Assembly (NCBI GenBank): GCA_964446655.1
Contig: CAYUPL010000010.1
Span: 1-64,000 of the forward strand
DNA: 64,000 nucleotides
Reading direction: 5' to 3'
Origin: Desulfopila_A sp964446655
GTDB taxonomy: Bacteria; Desulfobacterota; Desulfobulbia; Desulfobulbales; Desulfocapsaceae
Under the pieces are notes generated by a model that was given only the letters and a program-made list of their open reading frames with translations, was not told the origin of the DNA and did not search any database. Shown piece by piece: positions 9,461 through 18,250 of the stretch; within the stretch, counting starts at the first letter, position 1; each line of letters begins with the position of its first letter. Position numbers and translations under genes: made by a program.

Positions 9461-9469
9461 TGATATAAT
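9461..9469 (+). promoter_or_regulatory. Extended -10 promoter upstream of 6S RNA
   Basis: TGATATAAT lies 25 bases after the zapA stop. It is a perfect extended -10, with start expected near 9476. This would give a long 6S precursor with an ~110-base 5' leader containing the perfect hairpin 9533-9552. A second -10-like TAAAAT at 9577-9582 sits immediately before the mature RNA. Two start sites, distal and proximal, are also known for E. coli ssrS; here that is inference. Confidence 0.5.
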
Positions 9470-9581
9470 GCGAACAGGAAGGAAAGAAGAACAATCTTCC
9501 CTATATATTGGAATTTTTTCTTGATCCTTCGCCCGGACAAGAGTTTGTCCGGAACAACAATTTGCTTGGAATAAGGTAAAA

Positions 9582-9755
9582 TTTTCCCTGCGCTGTTGGT
9601 GATCTTCCGTGTTTGTTGAGCCAACTCTCTTAAAAAGGGTAGCACCACTTTCATCTAATGGAAAATCGTACGCGATTTGCCTGAGGATGATATGAGCATG
9701 CCCACCTATTTCGATAGGTTTAACTATCCCGAAGACACGGCAGGGTGGGGATCTC
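9582..9755 (+). ncRNA. ssrS: 6S RNA
   Basis: A structured RNA that traps sigma-70 RNA polymerase. Segment by segment it lines up with the E. coli 6S sequence: 5' CCCTGCGCTGTTGGT against the closing-stem/central-bubble start, TGTTGAGCCAACTCTCTT against CUGAGCCGAUAUUUCAU, and the 3' half ATGAGCATGCCCACC against GUGAGCAUGCUCGG. The ends CCCTGC (9586-9591) and GCAGGG (9740-9745) pair as the closing stem, with a further TGT/ACA pairing inside. Length of roughly 165-175 nt fits. Position directly after zapA fits the usual locus. A terminator follows at 9768. Ends are approximate. Confidence 0.78.
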
Positions 9756-9765
9756 TGAAGTCCTA

Positions 9766-9793
9766 CGGAATTTCATTGAAATTCTGTTTTTAT
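9766..9793 (+). terminator. Rho-independent terminator of 6S RNA
   Basis: GAATTTC (9768-9774), a three-base loop, GAAATTC (9778-9784), then TGTTTTTAT. The stem is seven perfect pairs followed by five T's, 20-30 bases after the end of the predicted 6S RNA. The stem is A/T-rich, so it may be leaky towards rny. Confidence 0.6.
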
Positions 9794-10388
9794 ATATCGA
9801 AGTTTTCCACTTTCCCGGAAAGAATATGGTGGATGCTTCGGCTTGCTAGATAAAGAAGATTGATTACAGCTGGGGTGCTGTTTGAACGGAAGTGAGAAAA
9901 GTGACGCGGAATCTGCTTTTTATATTACCGGTTCGAAGATATTTCCAGGGCATGGATGCAGCGAACAAGGCTTCAATTGCTGAGATGGGTAGTGGTGCAT
10001 GCTCTGACAGGTTTGCAGGGTGGACAGGGTTTTAGTACTTGTGTATGAGCGGTATTGGAACCGGTTTCAGATAGAGTTGCTCAGAAAAAAGGCCGACTTG
10101 TATCAGCTGACAGGCTTGGGCAATTACAACCATGTGATGTCGCAGTATGAATATGACACAGAGAATCCGTTTTGTGTCATACGATCTGGAAGAATTTTCA
10201 CCTTAGGATCTGCTCTCTTTTCGACTGATTACCTGCTTGCTATTTTGATTTCAAGGCGTTGGCATTGTTTTAGCGATCGCCCTGTGGGCGACGCGATTTC
10301 AGTCGACTTTCTCACCTGATTATTCCAGTTTGTCTCGTTAGCTGAGCCCCCCCCTCTGTTTTCCAGTCGATACTTAATAGGATCGTAT
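9794..10388 (+). other. Long intergenic region before rny
   Basis: About 600 bases with no convincing gene. A GTG-started frame of 99 codons at 10020-10319 has no ribosome site and no recognisable domain. A perfect 6 bp hairpin TCGCCC-TGT-GGGCGA lies at 10277-10291, and a CT-rich stretch precedes rny. The segment may contain the rny 5' leader; nothing more can be supported. Confidence 0.4.
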
Positions 10389-11954
10389 ATGGAAGTGATA
10401 ACCTTTCCCGTTCTTCTCCTTGCTGTTGGTTTGCTTATTGGTCTGTTGGGAGGCTACTTTGTCAGGAAAAAACTGGCCGAAAACCAGTTTCAGAACCTGC
10501 AGTCTCAGGGAAAACAAATTATTGAAAATGCTATTGTCGAGGCCGAACAGCGCAAAAAAGAGGCTATTCTGCAAAGTAAAGAGGAAGCCTATAAGCTCAA
10601 ACAGATTGTTGAAAAAGAAATCAAGGCTGATCGAACAGAGCTGAAGGAAGAAAAAAAGCTGCTTAACCAGAAAAGAGAACTCCTCAAAAAAGAATGGGAT
10701 TCTTTTGATAAAAAGCGTACCGAACAGGAAATATTTGATAAAACCTTAGCGCAAAAAGCGATTGATCTGGATAATACTCTCAAAGAAGCGGAACAGCTGG
10801 TGGGAAAACAGCGCTATGAGCTGACGCGCATTGCCGGAATCAGTCAGGAAGATGCCAAAAAAATCCTGATGGAATCACTTGAGAGTGAGGCCCGTCTGGC
10901 TGCCGGTAAAAAACTGGCCCAGATTGAAAACGAGATGAAAATGGAGGCCGACAGGAAAGGCAAGAATATACTTGCTCTGGCAATTTCGCGTTATGCCGGA
11001 GATTATGTCGCCGATAAGACGGTTTCCATGGTACCGTTGCCGAATGATGAGATGAAAGGTCGAATTATCGGCCGAGAAGGCCGTAATATCAGGGCAATAG
11101 AGGCGGCAACGGGGATTGATATCATCATAGACGACACGCCGGAAGCGGTGATCCTGTCAGGTTTTAACCCCGTAAGACGCGAGGTTGCCCGGCTTGCTCT
11201 GCTCCAGCTTATTACCGATGGACGTATTCATCCGGGCAGGATAGAAGAAGTAGTTGAAAAAGTAACAAAAGAGCTTGAAATTGCAATGCGGGAAGCCGGG
11301 GAACAGGCAACTTTTGATGTCGGCGCCCATGGCGTGCATGTGGAGTTGATCAACATCCTCGGCAGGCTGAAGTACCGGACCAGTTATGGCCAGAATGTTT
11401 TACAGCACTCTCTTGAGGTTGCTTTTCTCTGCGGCATCATGGCGGCAGAACTTGGTATAGATATAAAAACAGCCAAACGGGCGGGTCTTCTGCATGACAT
11501 CGGTAAGGCCGTTGATCACGAAGTGGAGGGCTCTCATGCCATTATTGGCCGCGATCTTGCCAAAAAATATGGCGAAGCAAGTGAGGTTGTTTATGCCATC
11601 GGCGCCCATCATGAAGATATACCCCCGCAAAGTGTTCTGGATGTGCTGGTGCAGTCGGCCGATGCCCTTTCCGGTGCCAGACCGGGTGCCCGCAAGGAAA
11701 TGCTGCAGAGTTACGTGAAGCGTCTTGAAGACCTTGAAGGGATTGCCAATGCCTGTGACGGGGTCGAAAAATCCTATGCTATTCAAGCAGGTAGAGAACT
11801 GCGCATCATTGTCGACTCCAACAAGATCAAGGATAGTGATGCCACTCTTCTTGGACAGGATGTTGCCAGAAAAATTGAGCAGCAGCTCACGTATCCCGGC
11901 CAGATACGAGTAACCGTTATCCGTGAAACCAGAGCTGTTGAATACGCTAAATAG
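10389..11954 (+). CDS. rny: Ribonuclease Y
   Basis: Membrane-anchored endoribonuclease that initiates mRNA decay. At 521 aa it is the family's usual length. Domains in order: one N-terminal membrane helix (residues ~4-25), a long charged coiled coil (~30-190), a KH RNA-binding domain with MKGRIIGREGRNIRAIEAATGIDIIIDDTPE, and an HD hydrolase domain with LLHDIGKAVDHEVEGSHAIIG and AIGAHHED metal ligands. The C-terminal part is typical of RNase Y. Twenty bases separate it from tyrS on the same strand, so the two are probably cotranscribed. Confidence 0.96.
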   Translation: MEVITFPVLLLAVGLLIGLLGGYFVRKKLAENQFQNLQSQGKQIIENAIVEAEQRKKEAILQSKEEAYKLKQIVEKEIKADRTELKEEKKLLNQKRELLKKEWDSFDKKRTEQEIFDKTLAQKAIDLDNTLKEAEQLVGKQRYELTRIAGISQEDAKKILMESLESEARLAAGKKLAQIENEMKMEADRKGKNILALAISRYAGDYVADKTVSMVPLPNDEMKGRIIGREGRNIRAIEAATGIDIIIDDTPEAVILSGFNPVRREVARLALLQLITDGRIHPGRIEEVVEKVTKELEIAMREAGEQATFDVGAHGVHVELINILGRLKYRTSYGQNVLQHSLEVAFLCGIMAAELGIDIKTAKRAGLLHDIGKAVDHEVEGSHAIIGRDLAKKYGEASEVVYAIGAHHEDIPPQSVLDVLVQSADALSGARPGARKEMLQSYVKRLEDLEGIANACDGVEKSYAIQAGRELRIIVDSNKIKDSDATLLGQDVARKIEQQLTYPGQIRVTVIRETRAVEYAK

Positions 11955-11974
11955 ACAGGAAAGAATATAAAACC

Positions 11975-13186
11975 ATGAGCTCAATAGAAGACCAGCTAGC
12001 CTTGATAGAGCGTGGTACGGTGGAATGTATTTCACGCCGGGAATTGATCGAAAAACTGAAAAAATCAGAGCAGAGTGGAGTTCCCCTTAAAATTAAGGCA
12101 GGCTTTGACCCAACTGCACCGGACCTGCATCTTGGTCACACGGTTCTTTTACAGAAGCTTAAGCATTTTCAGGACCTGGGCCATGAAGTACAGTTCTTGA
12201 TCGGCGATTTTACCGGAATGATAGGCGATCCAACCGGTAAGTCCGACACCAGAAAGGCGCTGACCCAGGAAGACGTTGCCCGAAATGCGGAAACCTACAA
12301 AGAGCAGGTTTTTAAAATACTTGATCCGGAAAAGACCAAGGTTGTGTTCAACAGTACCTGGCTTGGCCAACTGAGCTCTTTTGACATGATTCGTCTCGCT
12401 TCGGAACTGACTGTGGCTCGCATGCTGGAACGGGAGGATTTTAAGAACCGTTTTGACAATGGAAAACCAATTTCGATTCATGAATTTCTCTATCCCCTGA
12501 TCCAGGGGTATGACTCTGTAGCCATGGAAGCCGACGTTGAGCTGGGCGGGACCGATCAGCTTTTTAATCTGCTTATGGGCCGTGATCTGCAGCGCTCACG
12601 TGGTCAGGAGCCGCAGGTTGTGCTGACCATGCCTCTGCTGGAGGGATTGGACGGTGTCAATAAAATGAGCAAATCACTTGGTAATTATATTGGCATAACG
12701 GAGTCTTCCGGGGAGATTTACGGCAAGGTGCTTTCCGTCTCCGATGATCTGATGTTTCGATATTATGATCTTCTCAGTGATCTCAGCACTACGGAAATAG
12801 CACTACTGAAGAGTCGGATGGAGAAGGGCGAAATACACCCCAAAGAAGTGAAAAAACAACTTGCCCGTGAACTCACTGCCCGGTTCCACGGTGACGAAGA
12901 GGCCCTGAAAGCCGAGGAAAACTTTGAGAATGTATTTCAGCAAAAAGGCCTACCGGATGATATACCTGAAAAGACAGTCCAGAGTCACGAGCCTGTCTGG
13001 CTGGCGCAACTTCTCGTCGAGGCGGGACTGGTTTCCTCCACTTCCGAGGGACGAAGAATGATAAAGCAGAACGCGGTATCGCTGGGCGGCTCAAAGGTAA
13101 CTGATATGAATCTCAATGTGGAACCTGAGGGTGAGGTTCTGCTGCGGGTAGGAAAACGACGTTTTTGTAAGGTAATTTTCGAGTAG
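11975..13186 (+). CDS. tyrS: Tyrosyl-tRNA synthetase
   Basis: Class I aminoacyl-tRNA synthetase charging tRNA-Tyr, 403 aa. The ATP-binding signatures are HLGHT (HIGH motif, near residue 50) and KMSKS (in NKMSKSLGN near residue 230). The substrate pocket segments AGFDPTAPDLHLGH, QFLIGDFTGMIGDPTGKS and ELGGTDQLFNLLMGRDLQ belong to the TyrZ-like branch found widely outside enterobacteria. The C-terminal S4 RNA-binding domain runs from about residue 340 (LLVEAGLVSSTSEGRRMIKQNAVSLGG). It lies downstream of rny. Confidence 0.96.
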   Translation: MSSIEDQLALIERGTVECISRRELIEKLKKSEQSGVPLKIKAGFDPTAPDLHLGHTVLLQKLKHFQDLGHEVQFLIGDFTGMIGDPTGKSDTRKALTQEDVARNAETYKEQVFKILDPEKTKVVFNSTWLGQLSSFDMIRLASELTVARMLEREDFKNRFDNGKPISIHEFLYPLIQGYDSVAMEADVELGGTDQLFNLLMGRDLQRSRGQEPQVVLTMPLLEGLDGVNKMSKSLGNYIGITESSGEIYGKVLSVSDDLMFRYYDLLSDLSTTEIALLKSRMEKGEIHPKEVKKQLARELTARFHGDEEALKAEENFENVFQQKGLPDDIPEKTVQSHEPVWLAQLLVEAGLVSSTSEGRRMIKQNAVSLGGSKVTDMNLNVEPEGEVLLRVGKRRFCKVIFE

Positions 13187-13241
13187 AGACATGATGGAAA
13201 AACTTTTTCCGGTTGTCTCTGCAAAGATCCTGTAAAGACGC

Positions 13242-13275
13242 ACCGCCATCAACGCAAGGATCAGTTGATGGCGGT
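13242..13275. terminator. Hairpin shared by convergent tyrS and fur-like genes
   Basis: ACCGCCATCAAC (13242-13253) and GTTGATGGCGGT (13264-13275) pair perfectly over 12 bp with a 10-base loop. The right arm includes the last codons and stop of the fur-like gene. There is no long T tract on either side, so it may work as a weak bidirectional terminator or a 3'-end stabilising structure. Confidence 0.5.
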
Positions 13276-13680
13276 TTCAGACCGACTTTTTTGCAGGCAG
13301 TCTTGACAGATGCCCGAAAACTCAATGTGGTGGCCAAGAACCTGATAATCGGTGTTGTTATCGGCCGCGTCGTTGATATGGTTCTGGAAGGGGATATCTA
13401 TATCATCAACCCTGTCGCATTGTGTACAGCGAATGTGGTAGTGACGCTCGGTAGTGGCGTCAAAACGTTTTTGTGTTCCGCCTACTTCAAGTTTAAGGAT
13501 AATACCGCTCTCGGCCATTAGTTCCAGGTTGCGATAGACAGTGCCAAGGCCTATTCTCGGCAGTTTTTTTCTTACCATATCATACACTTCATTGGCAGTC
13601 GGGTGTGAGGTGACCTTGCTCAATTCTTCAAGTATGATTTGTCTTTGCGTCGTAAGTCGCATATTGGGTAAGTGATCCAT
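13261..13680 (-). CDS. Fur/PerR-family metal-responsive repressor
   Basis: A 139-aa regulator. The winged-helix part contains MRLTTQRQIILEELSKVTSHPTANEVYDMVRKKLPRIGLGTVYRNLELMAESG. The C-terminal metal and dimer part has HYHIRCTQCDRVDD and GICQDC, giving the two CxxC pairs of the structural zinc site; HYH is the usual regulatory-site segment. Short length and the GLGTVYRNLE motif favour the PerR-like (peroxide/iron) branch over classical Fur or Zur, but this cannot be settled by reading. It is convergent with tyrS; about 260 bases upstream are free for its promoter. Confidence 0.85.
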   Translation of the reverse strand: MDHLPNMRLTTQRQIILEELSKVTSHPTANEVYDMVRKKLPRIGLGTVYRNLELMAESGIILKLEVGGTQKRFDATTERHYHIRCTQCDRVDDIDIPFQNHINDAADNNTDYQVLGHHIEFSGICQDCLQKSRSETAIN

Positions 13681-13939
13681 AAAAATTGTCCTGTGCTGGG
13701 TTTGTTACTTCAAGTAGTATTGTTAGCGGTAGTAGACGAATCCTACCTTTTAACACCCTGTATTTTTGCAGAAATCACAAAGTTAATAAGCTTTATTACT
13801 TGGCATACTATCTCAAAAAACGAAAAATACAACCACATTCTAGGCTTCAGGCGAAAAAACCGCATAATGATACAAGAATGCTGAGAACTTTTTTCTCAGA
13901 AGTAGGTCGATTTTGGTCAACCGGGGAGAAAATAAATTT

Positions 13940-15223
13940 TTAGTGCAGCGGAGGGTTGAAATAGCCAAAGCCGAGGCAAGGAAACCTCTTTTGCAAGAGG
14001 GTGTGCCACTTTCGAATTCCCATCGGTTTTTCTTCTGTGGGAAAGCCGATGGCACGAAAATACCATTCAGGGTCCATATTGAGGTTGCGGAGTTGGAGAA
14101 GATCCGGTGAGTACTTTTCGATAAGCCGGCAGAGACTCTCAAATTCGGCAACAGAATCGGTCATTCCCGGCAGGATAAAATAGTTGAGCGAGACAAATTT
14201 TCCGGCATCTTTCATTATGGCGATGGAACGTTTTATGTCGGCAAAGCTATACCCGGCAGGCCGGTAATACGGCGTGTAGTATCGTTCTTGAGTCGAGTTC
14301 AGGCTGATGCGAAGGCTGTCAAGGCCGCTTTGAGCAAGCTTTTCTATATGAGAAGGAAGGCTGGCATTGGAGTTGAGGTTGATGGTTCCCTTGGCGGTGT
14401 TGCGCCGTATTTCCTTGATCGCCTTCCTGATTGTATCAGCCTGCAGCAGAGGCTCGCCTTCGCAGCCCTGGCCGAAGCTGACCACCGGTCGGTCGGCGGA
14501 GTTGAGATGGTTGATGGCAAGCTCACTGATCTCTGCCGCGGCAGGAACAAACCGGATACGGTCCTGCGTGGAGGGGCAGCAACCTGCCGGCTGCAACGAA
14601 ATGCAGCCCAGGCATCTTGCATTGCATGCCGGAGAAGTGGGGAGAGGAGCCTCCCAGCGCCCTAAAAAATAGTTTCGTGCAGCGGGGCAGCAATAGGTGA
14701 GACAGCATTTGCCTAAATGCTGAATCAATCGGTTCTTGGCAAAGGCGGCCATTTTTTGGCGCGTCTTTTTGTCTATCTCATCCTGTCTGAATTGATCGGC
14801 ATCCTGGCGAATATCATTATCACTTCGAAAGCCGGCAACCCAGAACTGGTCATCATGCCAGCCTACCGCAGTGTAGGCGAAAAGAGGCAGAGTAGCAGTC
14901 CTGTCTTTTCCGGTCTGAAAGGCGGTGGTGAAAATTGTGGTGTGGGCCGGTGCCATGAAAGCGGCAACCGCCTGAATGCCCAGGCCGGAATTGTAGGGGT
15001 TTTCCTCAAGCAGCAGGGGTTCGCCTGTTTGCGGATCAATGCCGACCGGTAATCTATCAGGCAGGAGAAACAGTTCGCTGCCCTCGGGCAGAGGAATGAG
15101 ATCTTGCCGATCCGGTAAAAAAAAATGGCCGTTACTCATGCCGGCCATGGCAAGTGGTGAAAAATCAGAGATATTTCCTTGGGCGTCGGCAAAAACCAGA
15201 GAGGGGCAACCGGCAGGGTGCAT
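13940..15223 (-). CDS. Radical SAM protein, function unknown
   Basis: Encodes 427 aa. An unusual ~200-residue N-terminal region precedes the radical-SAM core. The iron-sulfur motif is CNARCLGC (CX3CX2C), followed by more cysteines in CISLQPAGCCPS. The SAM-binding glycine-rich segment is near FGQGCEGEPLL, with further TIM-barrel strands LRISLNSTQERYYTPYYRP and LNYFILPGMTDSVAEFESL. The N-terminal part contains CCLTYCCPAARNYFLGRW, possibly an extra metal site. The substrate is not known to me. Two bases separate its start from the stop of the upstream unknown gene (15226-15648), so the pair is an operon. Confidence 0.75.
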   Translation of the reverse strand: MHPAGCPSLVFADAQGNISDFSPLAMAGMSNGHFFLPDRQDLIPLPEGSELFLLPDRLPVGIDPQTGEPLLLEENPYNSGLGIQAVAAFMAPAHTTIFTTAFQTGKDRTATLPLFAYTAVGWHDDQFWVAGFRSDNDIRQDADQFRQDEIDKKTRQKMAAFAKNRLIQHLGKCCLTYCCPAARNYFLGRWEAPLPTSPACNARCLGCISLQPAGCCPSTQDRIRFVPAAAEISELAINHLNSADRPVVSFGQGCEGEPLLQADTIRKAIKEIRRNTAKGTINLNSNASLPSHIEKLAQSGLDSLRISLNSTQERYYTPYYRPAGYSFADIKRSIAIMKDAGKFVSLNYFILPGMTDSVAEFESLCRLIEKYSPDLLQLRNLNMDPEWYFRAIGFPTEEKPMGIRKWHTLLQKRFPCLGFGYFNPPLH

Positions 15224-15225
15224 GA

Positions 15226-15648
15226 TCAGGGGCGCAATACGTTCAAAACAGAGTCAAGTGAGCGGTAGATATCGAGATCTTCGCCAAAGATATCTTGAAT
15301 GTCACTGTGATCAATAAGATCTTCGATAACAAACTGGGTCAGATAAAGGCTGACGATATTGGGATCCTGTACCAAGGTGCGAACCGGAGCTAATTTGAGC
15401 TGCAGGTCAAATTCCTCGATATCGACAAGTTTACGTAACTGTTTCTCAAAGACTTTCTGGATACCCTCAACAGAGGTCGTTTCAATGTTTTTACGATCAA
15501 TGAGGCGCTGTACAATTTTGGTGGCGAAGGTTTCGGAATTATCGCGGGCAAGAACAAACATTTTCCGTCTTTCCTGTTCCCGTTTCCTGTCAATTGCGCG
15601 AATTGTTTTGTCGGTGGTGCGTGTGTGACTGACGTGAGCTTTGGCCAT
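15226..15648 (-). CDS. Conserved unknown protein cotranscribed with radical SAM gene
   Basis: A 140-aa soluble, charged and largely helical protein with no recognised motif. The N-terminus is strongly basic (HTRTTDKTIRAIDRKREQERRK); the C-terminus is acidic (EDLIDHSDIQDIFGEDLDIYRSLDSVLNVL). A good ribosome site (GGGAG) lies about 9 bases before the ATG at 15648. It sits immediately upstream of, and nearly touching, the radical-SAM gene, so a shared role is likely. Function unknown. Confidence 0.65.
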   Translation of the reverse strand: MAKAHVSHTRTTDKTIRAIDRKREQERRKMFVLARDNSETFATKIVQRLIDRKNIETTSVEGIQKVFEKQLRKLVDIEEFDLQLKLAPVRTLVQDPNIVSLYLTQFVIEDLIDHSDIQDIFGEDLDIYRSLDSVLNVLRP

Positions 15649-15720
15649 GTTATATATCTCCCTGAGTTTACCGAGGCAGGTCTTTGTCCGGATGTCCTAT
15701 TATATTTTGTAAATGTATGA

Positions 15721-17940
15721 TCATTCTATACCGATCGAAAAATTATCACTACTATAAAGTTGTGCAAAAGAGTCCATTTTTTTGGCAAGTTCGTCTTCTA
15801 GGAAAAGCTCGTACCTGGCATAATATTCAGCAGCCATCCTGTGTGTGTTGAAGATAGGTATATTCAACAGTAAATTATGAAAACTTTTGTCGAGGAAAAC
15901 CGATGGAGAAGAAGTATAAAAATCATCGAGAATTTCAGGCAGGAGCTCATAAAAAGAAGCGGAATCTTCTTCATAAAGAAGCATGTCTCGTGACTCGCTG
16001 AGATCAGCTGAGTCAACGGCATCCTCTCTGCCGAATTTCCAGCCGGTTTTCCCCCCGTGGTAGCCCTCAACCCACCAGCCGTCCATGATTGAAATATTCG
16101 GTACTCCATTCATGGCTGCCTTCATCCCACTTGTTCCGGATGCTTCAAGTGGTCTTTTGGGGCTATTGAGCCACGCATGTACGCCCGAGGTGAGGAGTTT
16201 AGCCAGGGCCATATCGTAATTGGGGATAAATATAAGATTAGCCAGGCCTTTGCTTTTGTGGTGGAGTTTTTCCTGGTAATCGAGGATCTGTTTAATAACG
16301 TGCTTGCCGGGTTCATCAGCCGGGTGTGCCTTGCCGGCAAAAAGAAAGGTGATAGGTTGGTCCTTGTACAGCAATATTTCACAGAGACGATCGATATTGG
16401 AGAAGATCAGATCGGCACGTTTATAGGTGGAGAATCGCCGAGCAAATCCAATGGTAAAGGTTTTCGGAGAAAGTTGCTGCTCTTTCGAAATGAGAGAAGA
16501 ATAATAATTAGGTGGATTTATCCAGGTTTGCGTCATCGTGTTTCGATGTTCCAGCAGCATCCTGTTTATATGGTTGATTAGAATAGATGTGTCGTTTTGC
16601 CATGCATCGGCTAATGCGGTTCGCAAGGCAGGATCTTCTGTCAGACTTTGCAGGCGGGTGAAGACACCAGGATCTTCACGCCAGTTGCTCAGGGTCTCCA
16701 CAGAATCAAATACCTTGGCGCGCGAGTCGCTTATCCAGGTGAGATGATGAACACCATTGGTGATAGCCGAAATCTTATGGGCAAACTCTGGGAATTGTTT
16801 CCGCGTTACATCCCGGTGGAGTCTGCTGACGGAATTTGCCGTTCTGTTGACGCGCATGGCAAAGTTGGTGAAGTTGTATGTTGCGGCGCAATCTGCGTCC
16901 GCTGCAAGGACATCAAGTATTCTACGGCAGGATTTCCGGCTGATGCCGGCATAGAGGGTTTTGTCAAATCTGTCATGTCCTGCTTTTACCGGAGTGTGGA
17001 TGGTGTAGACCAGTCGGGCGGCAACTTTATCGGCGGCTTCGATTATCTGCTTGTCAGTGGCATTTTCAATCCGGGTATGTTGTAGTATTTTTTGCAACTC
17101 TTCGCTTATCAACTGCATGGCTACAACAATACCGTGCTGCTCATTGAGGTGCATGGTATTTGAAGTGATCCCAAGAGCCCGTATGAGAGGAAGAATACCG
17201 GCGCCGAGTAGACGTCGTTGCAGGGCCTTTGTCAGTGGTGTGGAGGCGTTATAGAGTTGCCTGGATGTTTCCCGGATAATGCCGTTGTTCCCTTCGATTG
17301 AAAAATCAAGAAGGAGATGGGGCACGAAATAATCAAGGTTCGAGCCGGCTTCGATTTTCAGCCAGACATGGGCCAGAGCCAGAGTTGACTGATCATATTC
17401 ATTAAAAAAAGGTACTTCAATCTCCAAAGGAAGAGAGGGGTTGTCGGGGTCACGCAGGAGGAAAAGGCAGGGTGTCTTTTCAGGAGACCAGTTTACCGTA
17501 CGGGAAAGCTGGCCCAGTTTGGAATCAACATACTGAAAAAAATAGCCATGGCGATAGAGCAGGCTGATGGCTACAACAGGCAGATGCAAGTCGGCATAAC
17601 TTTTCAGTGTGTCGCCTGCCAGAACCCCGAGGCCGCCGCCATAGTTGGGGATTTTCTCAGGCCCATAACGAAGCTGTTTGAGATTCTTGAGCAGCAGTGG
17701 ATTTGATGTGGTGGTCCCCATATTGCTGATATGCTGTTTTATAGGGTTATATACATCAAGATCCGCCCCAATCTCCATTGAAATATAGATAGTGGAATTT
17801 CCTGATGGGCGGGTGATGGCGTCCCAGACGGCATCAAAAACATGCCGGCGAATTCCAAAAAAAGTACCTATTGAGTTGGAGAAAAAATAATCGGACAGAA
17901 GGCCATTGCTATTTTCAGCCGGGTGACTACCGTATACCAT
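15721..17940 (-). CDS. glgP: Alpha-glucan (glycogen) phosphorylase
   Basis: GT35 enzyme releasing glucose-1-phosphate from glycogen or maltodextrin, cytoplasmic. Its 739 aa place it in the short bacterial type. Clear family segments are NYGGGLGVLAGDTLKSYADL, FAGKAHPADEPGK, and the PLP-site block EASGTSGMKAAMNGVPNISIMDGWWVEG, where the Lys of SGMK forms the Schiff base. The N-terminal regulatory phosphorylation region of animal enzymes is absent. The gene appears monocistronic and divergent from pal. No other glycogen genes are in the window. Confidence 0.93.
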   Translation of the reverse strand: MVYGSHPAENSNGLLSDYFFSNSIGTFFGIRRHVFDAVWDAITRPSGNSTIYISMEIGADLDVYNPIKQHISNMGTTTSNPLLLKNLKQLRYGPEKIPNYGGGLGVLAGDTLKSYADLHLPVVAISLLYRHGYFFQYVDSKLGQLSRTVNWSPEKTPCLFLLRDPDNPSLPLEIEVPFFNEYDQSTLALAHVWLKIEAGSNLDYFVPHLLLDFSIEGNNGIIRETSRQLYNASTPLTKALQRRLLGAGILPLIRALGITSNTMHLNEQHGIVVAMQLISEELQKILQHTRIENATDKQIIEAADKVAARLVYTIHTPVKAGHDRFDKTLYAGISRKSCRRILDVLAADADCAATYNFTNFAMRVNRTANSVSRLHRDVTRKQFPEFAHKISAITNGVHHLTWISDSRAKVFDSVETLSNWREDPGVFTRLQSLTEDPALRTALADAWQNDTSILINHINRMLLEHRNTMTQTWINPPNYYSSLISKEQQLSPKTFTIGFARRFSTYKRADLIFSNIDRLCEILLYKDQPITFLFAGKAHPADEPGKHVIKQILDYQEKLHHKSKGLANLIFIPNYDMALAKLLTSGVHAWLNSPKRPLEASGTSGMKAAMNGVPNISIMDGWWVEGYHGGKTGWKFGREDAVDSADLSESRDMLLYEEDSASFYELLPEILDDFYTSSPSVFLDKSFHNLLLNIPIFNTHRMAAEYYARYELFLEDELAKKMDSFAQLYSSDNFSIGIE

Positions 17941-18250
17941 GATAAAAAATCTAATATGTTTGAATTATTACGAATTTATGAAATTCCCGTTCGGCATTCC
18001 ATTATGTCGGGTCATTGCAGTGGTTTTATGGATTTGTGCTTTCTTGTTGTGCTGGACCTATATAATGTTTTTTGAACAGAAAGGCTTGTTTAAAAAATAA
18101 TTCTTGAATTAGGTGCGTTTTCATATGTATATATAGGAAATTAAGGCTGCCTGAATCATCCGACAGATGCTTAATGTTTTTCCCAAAGCGAGTTGAAGCA
18201 GTATGTTGACCGACTTTCTATACCAAACAAAACAAACGGAGGTTTTCACC
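17941..18250. other. Divergent intergenic region glgP/pal
   Basis: About 310 A/T-rich bases between two divergent genes. It must hold both promoters, but no clear -35/-10 pair stands out. CATATGTATATATAGG near 18123-18138 is the most promoter-like segment. A good ribosome site (CGGAGG) for pal lies at its right end. Confidence 0.4.

Noticed and set aside
9533..9552. Perfect hairpin CCGGACAA-GAGT-TTGTCCGG as a zapA terminator
   Set aside because: No T tract on either strand; more likely part of the 6S precursor leader.
10020..10319. 99-codon GTG-start frame between 6S RNA and rny
   Set aside because: No ribosome site, no motif, mixed composition; reads like chance open frame.
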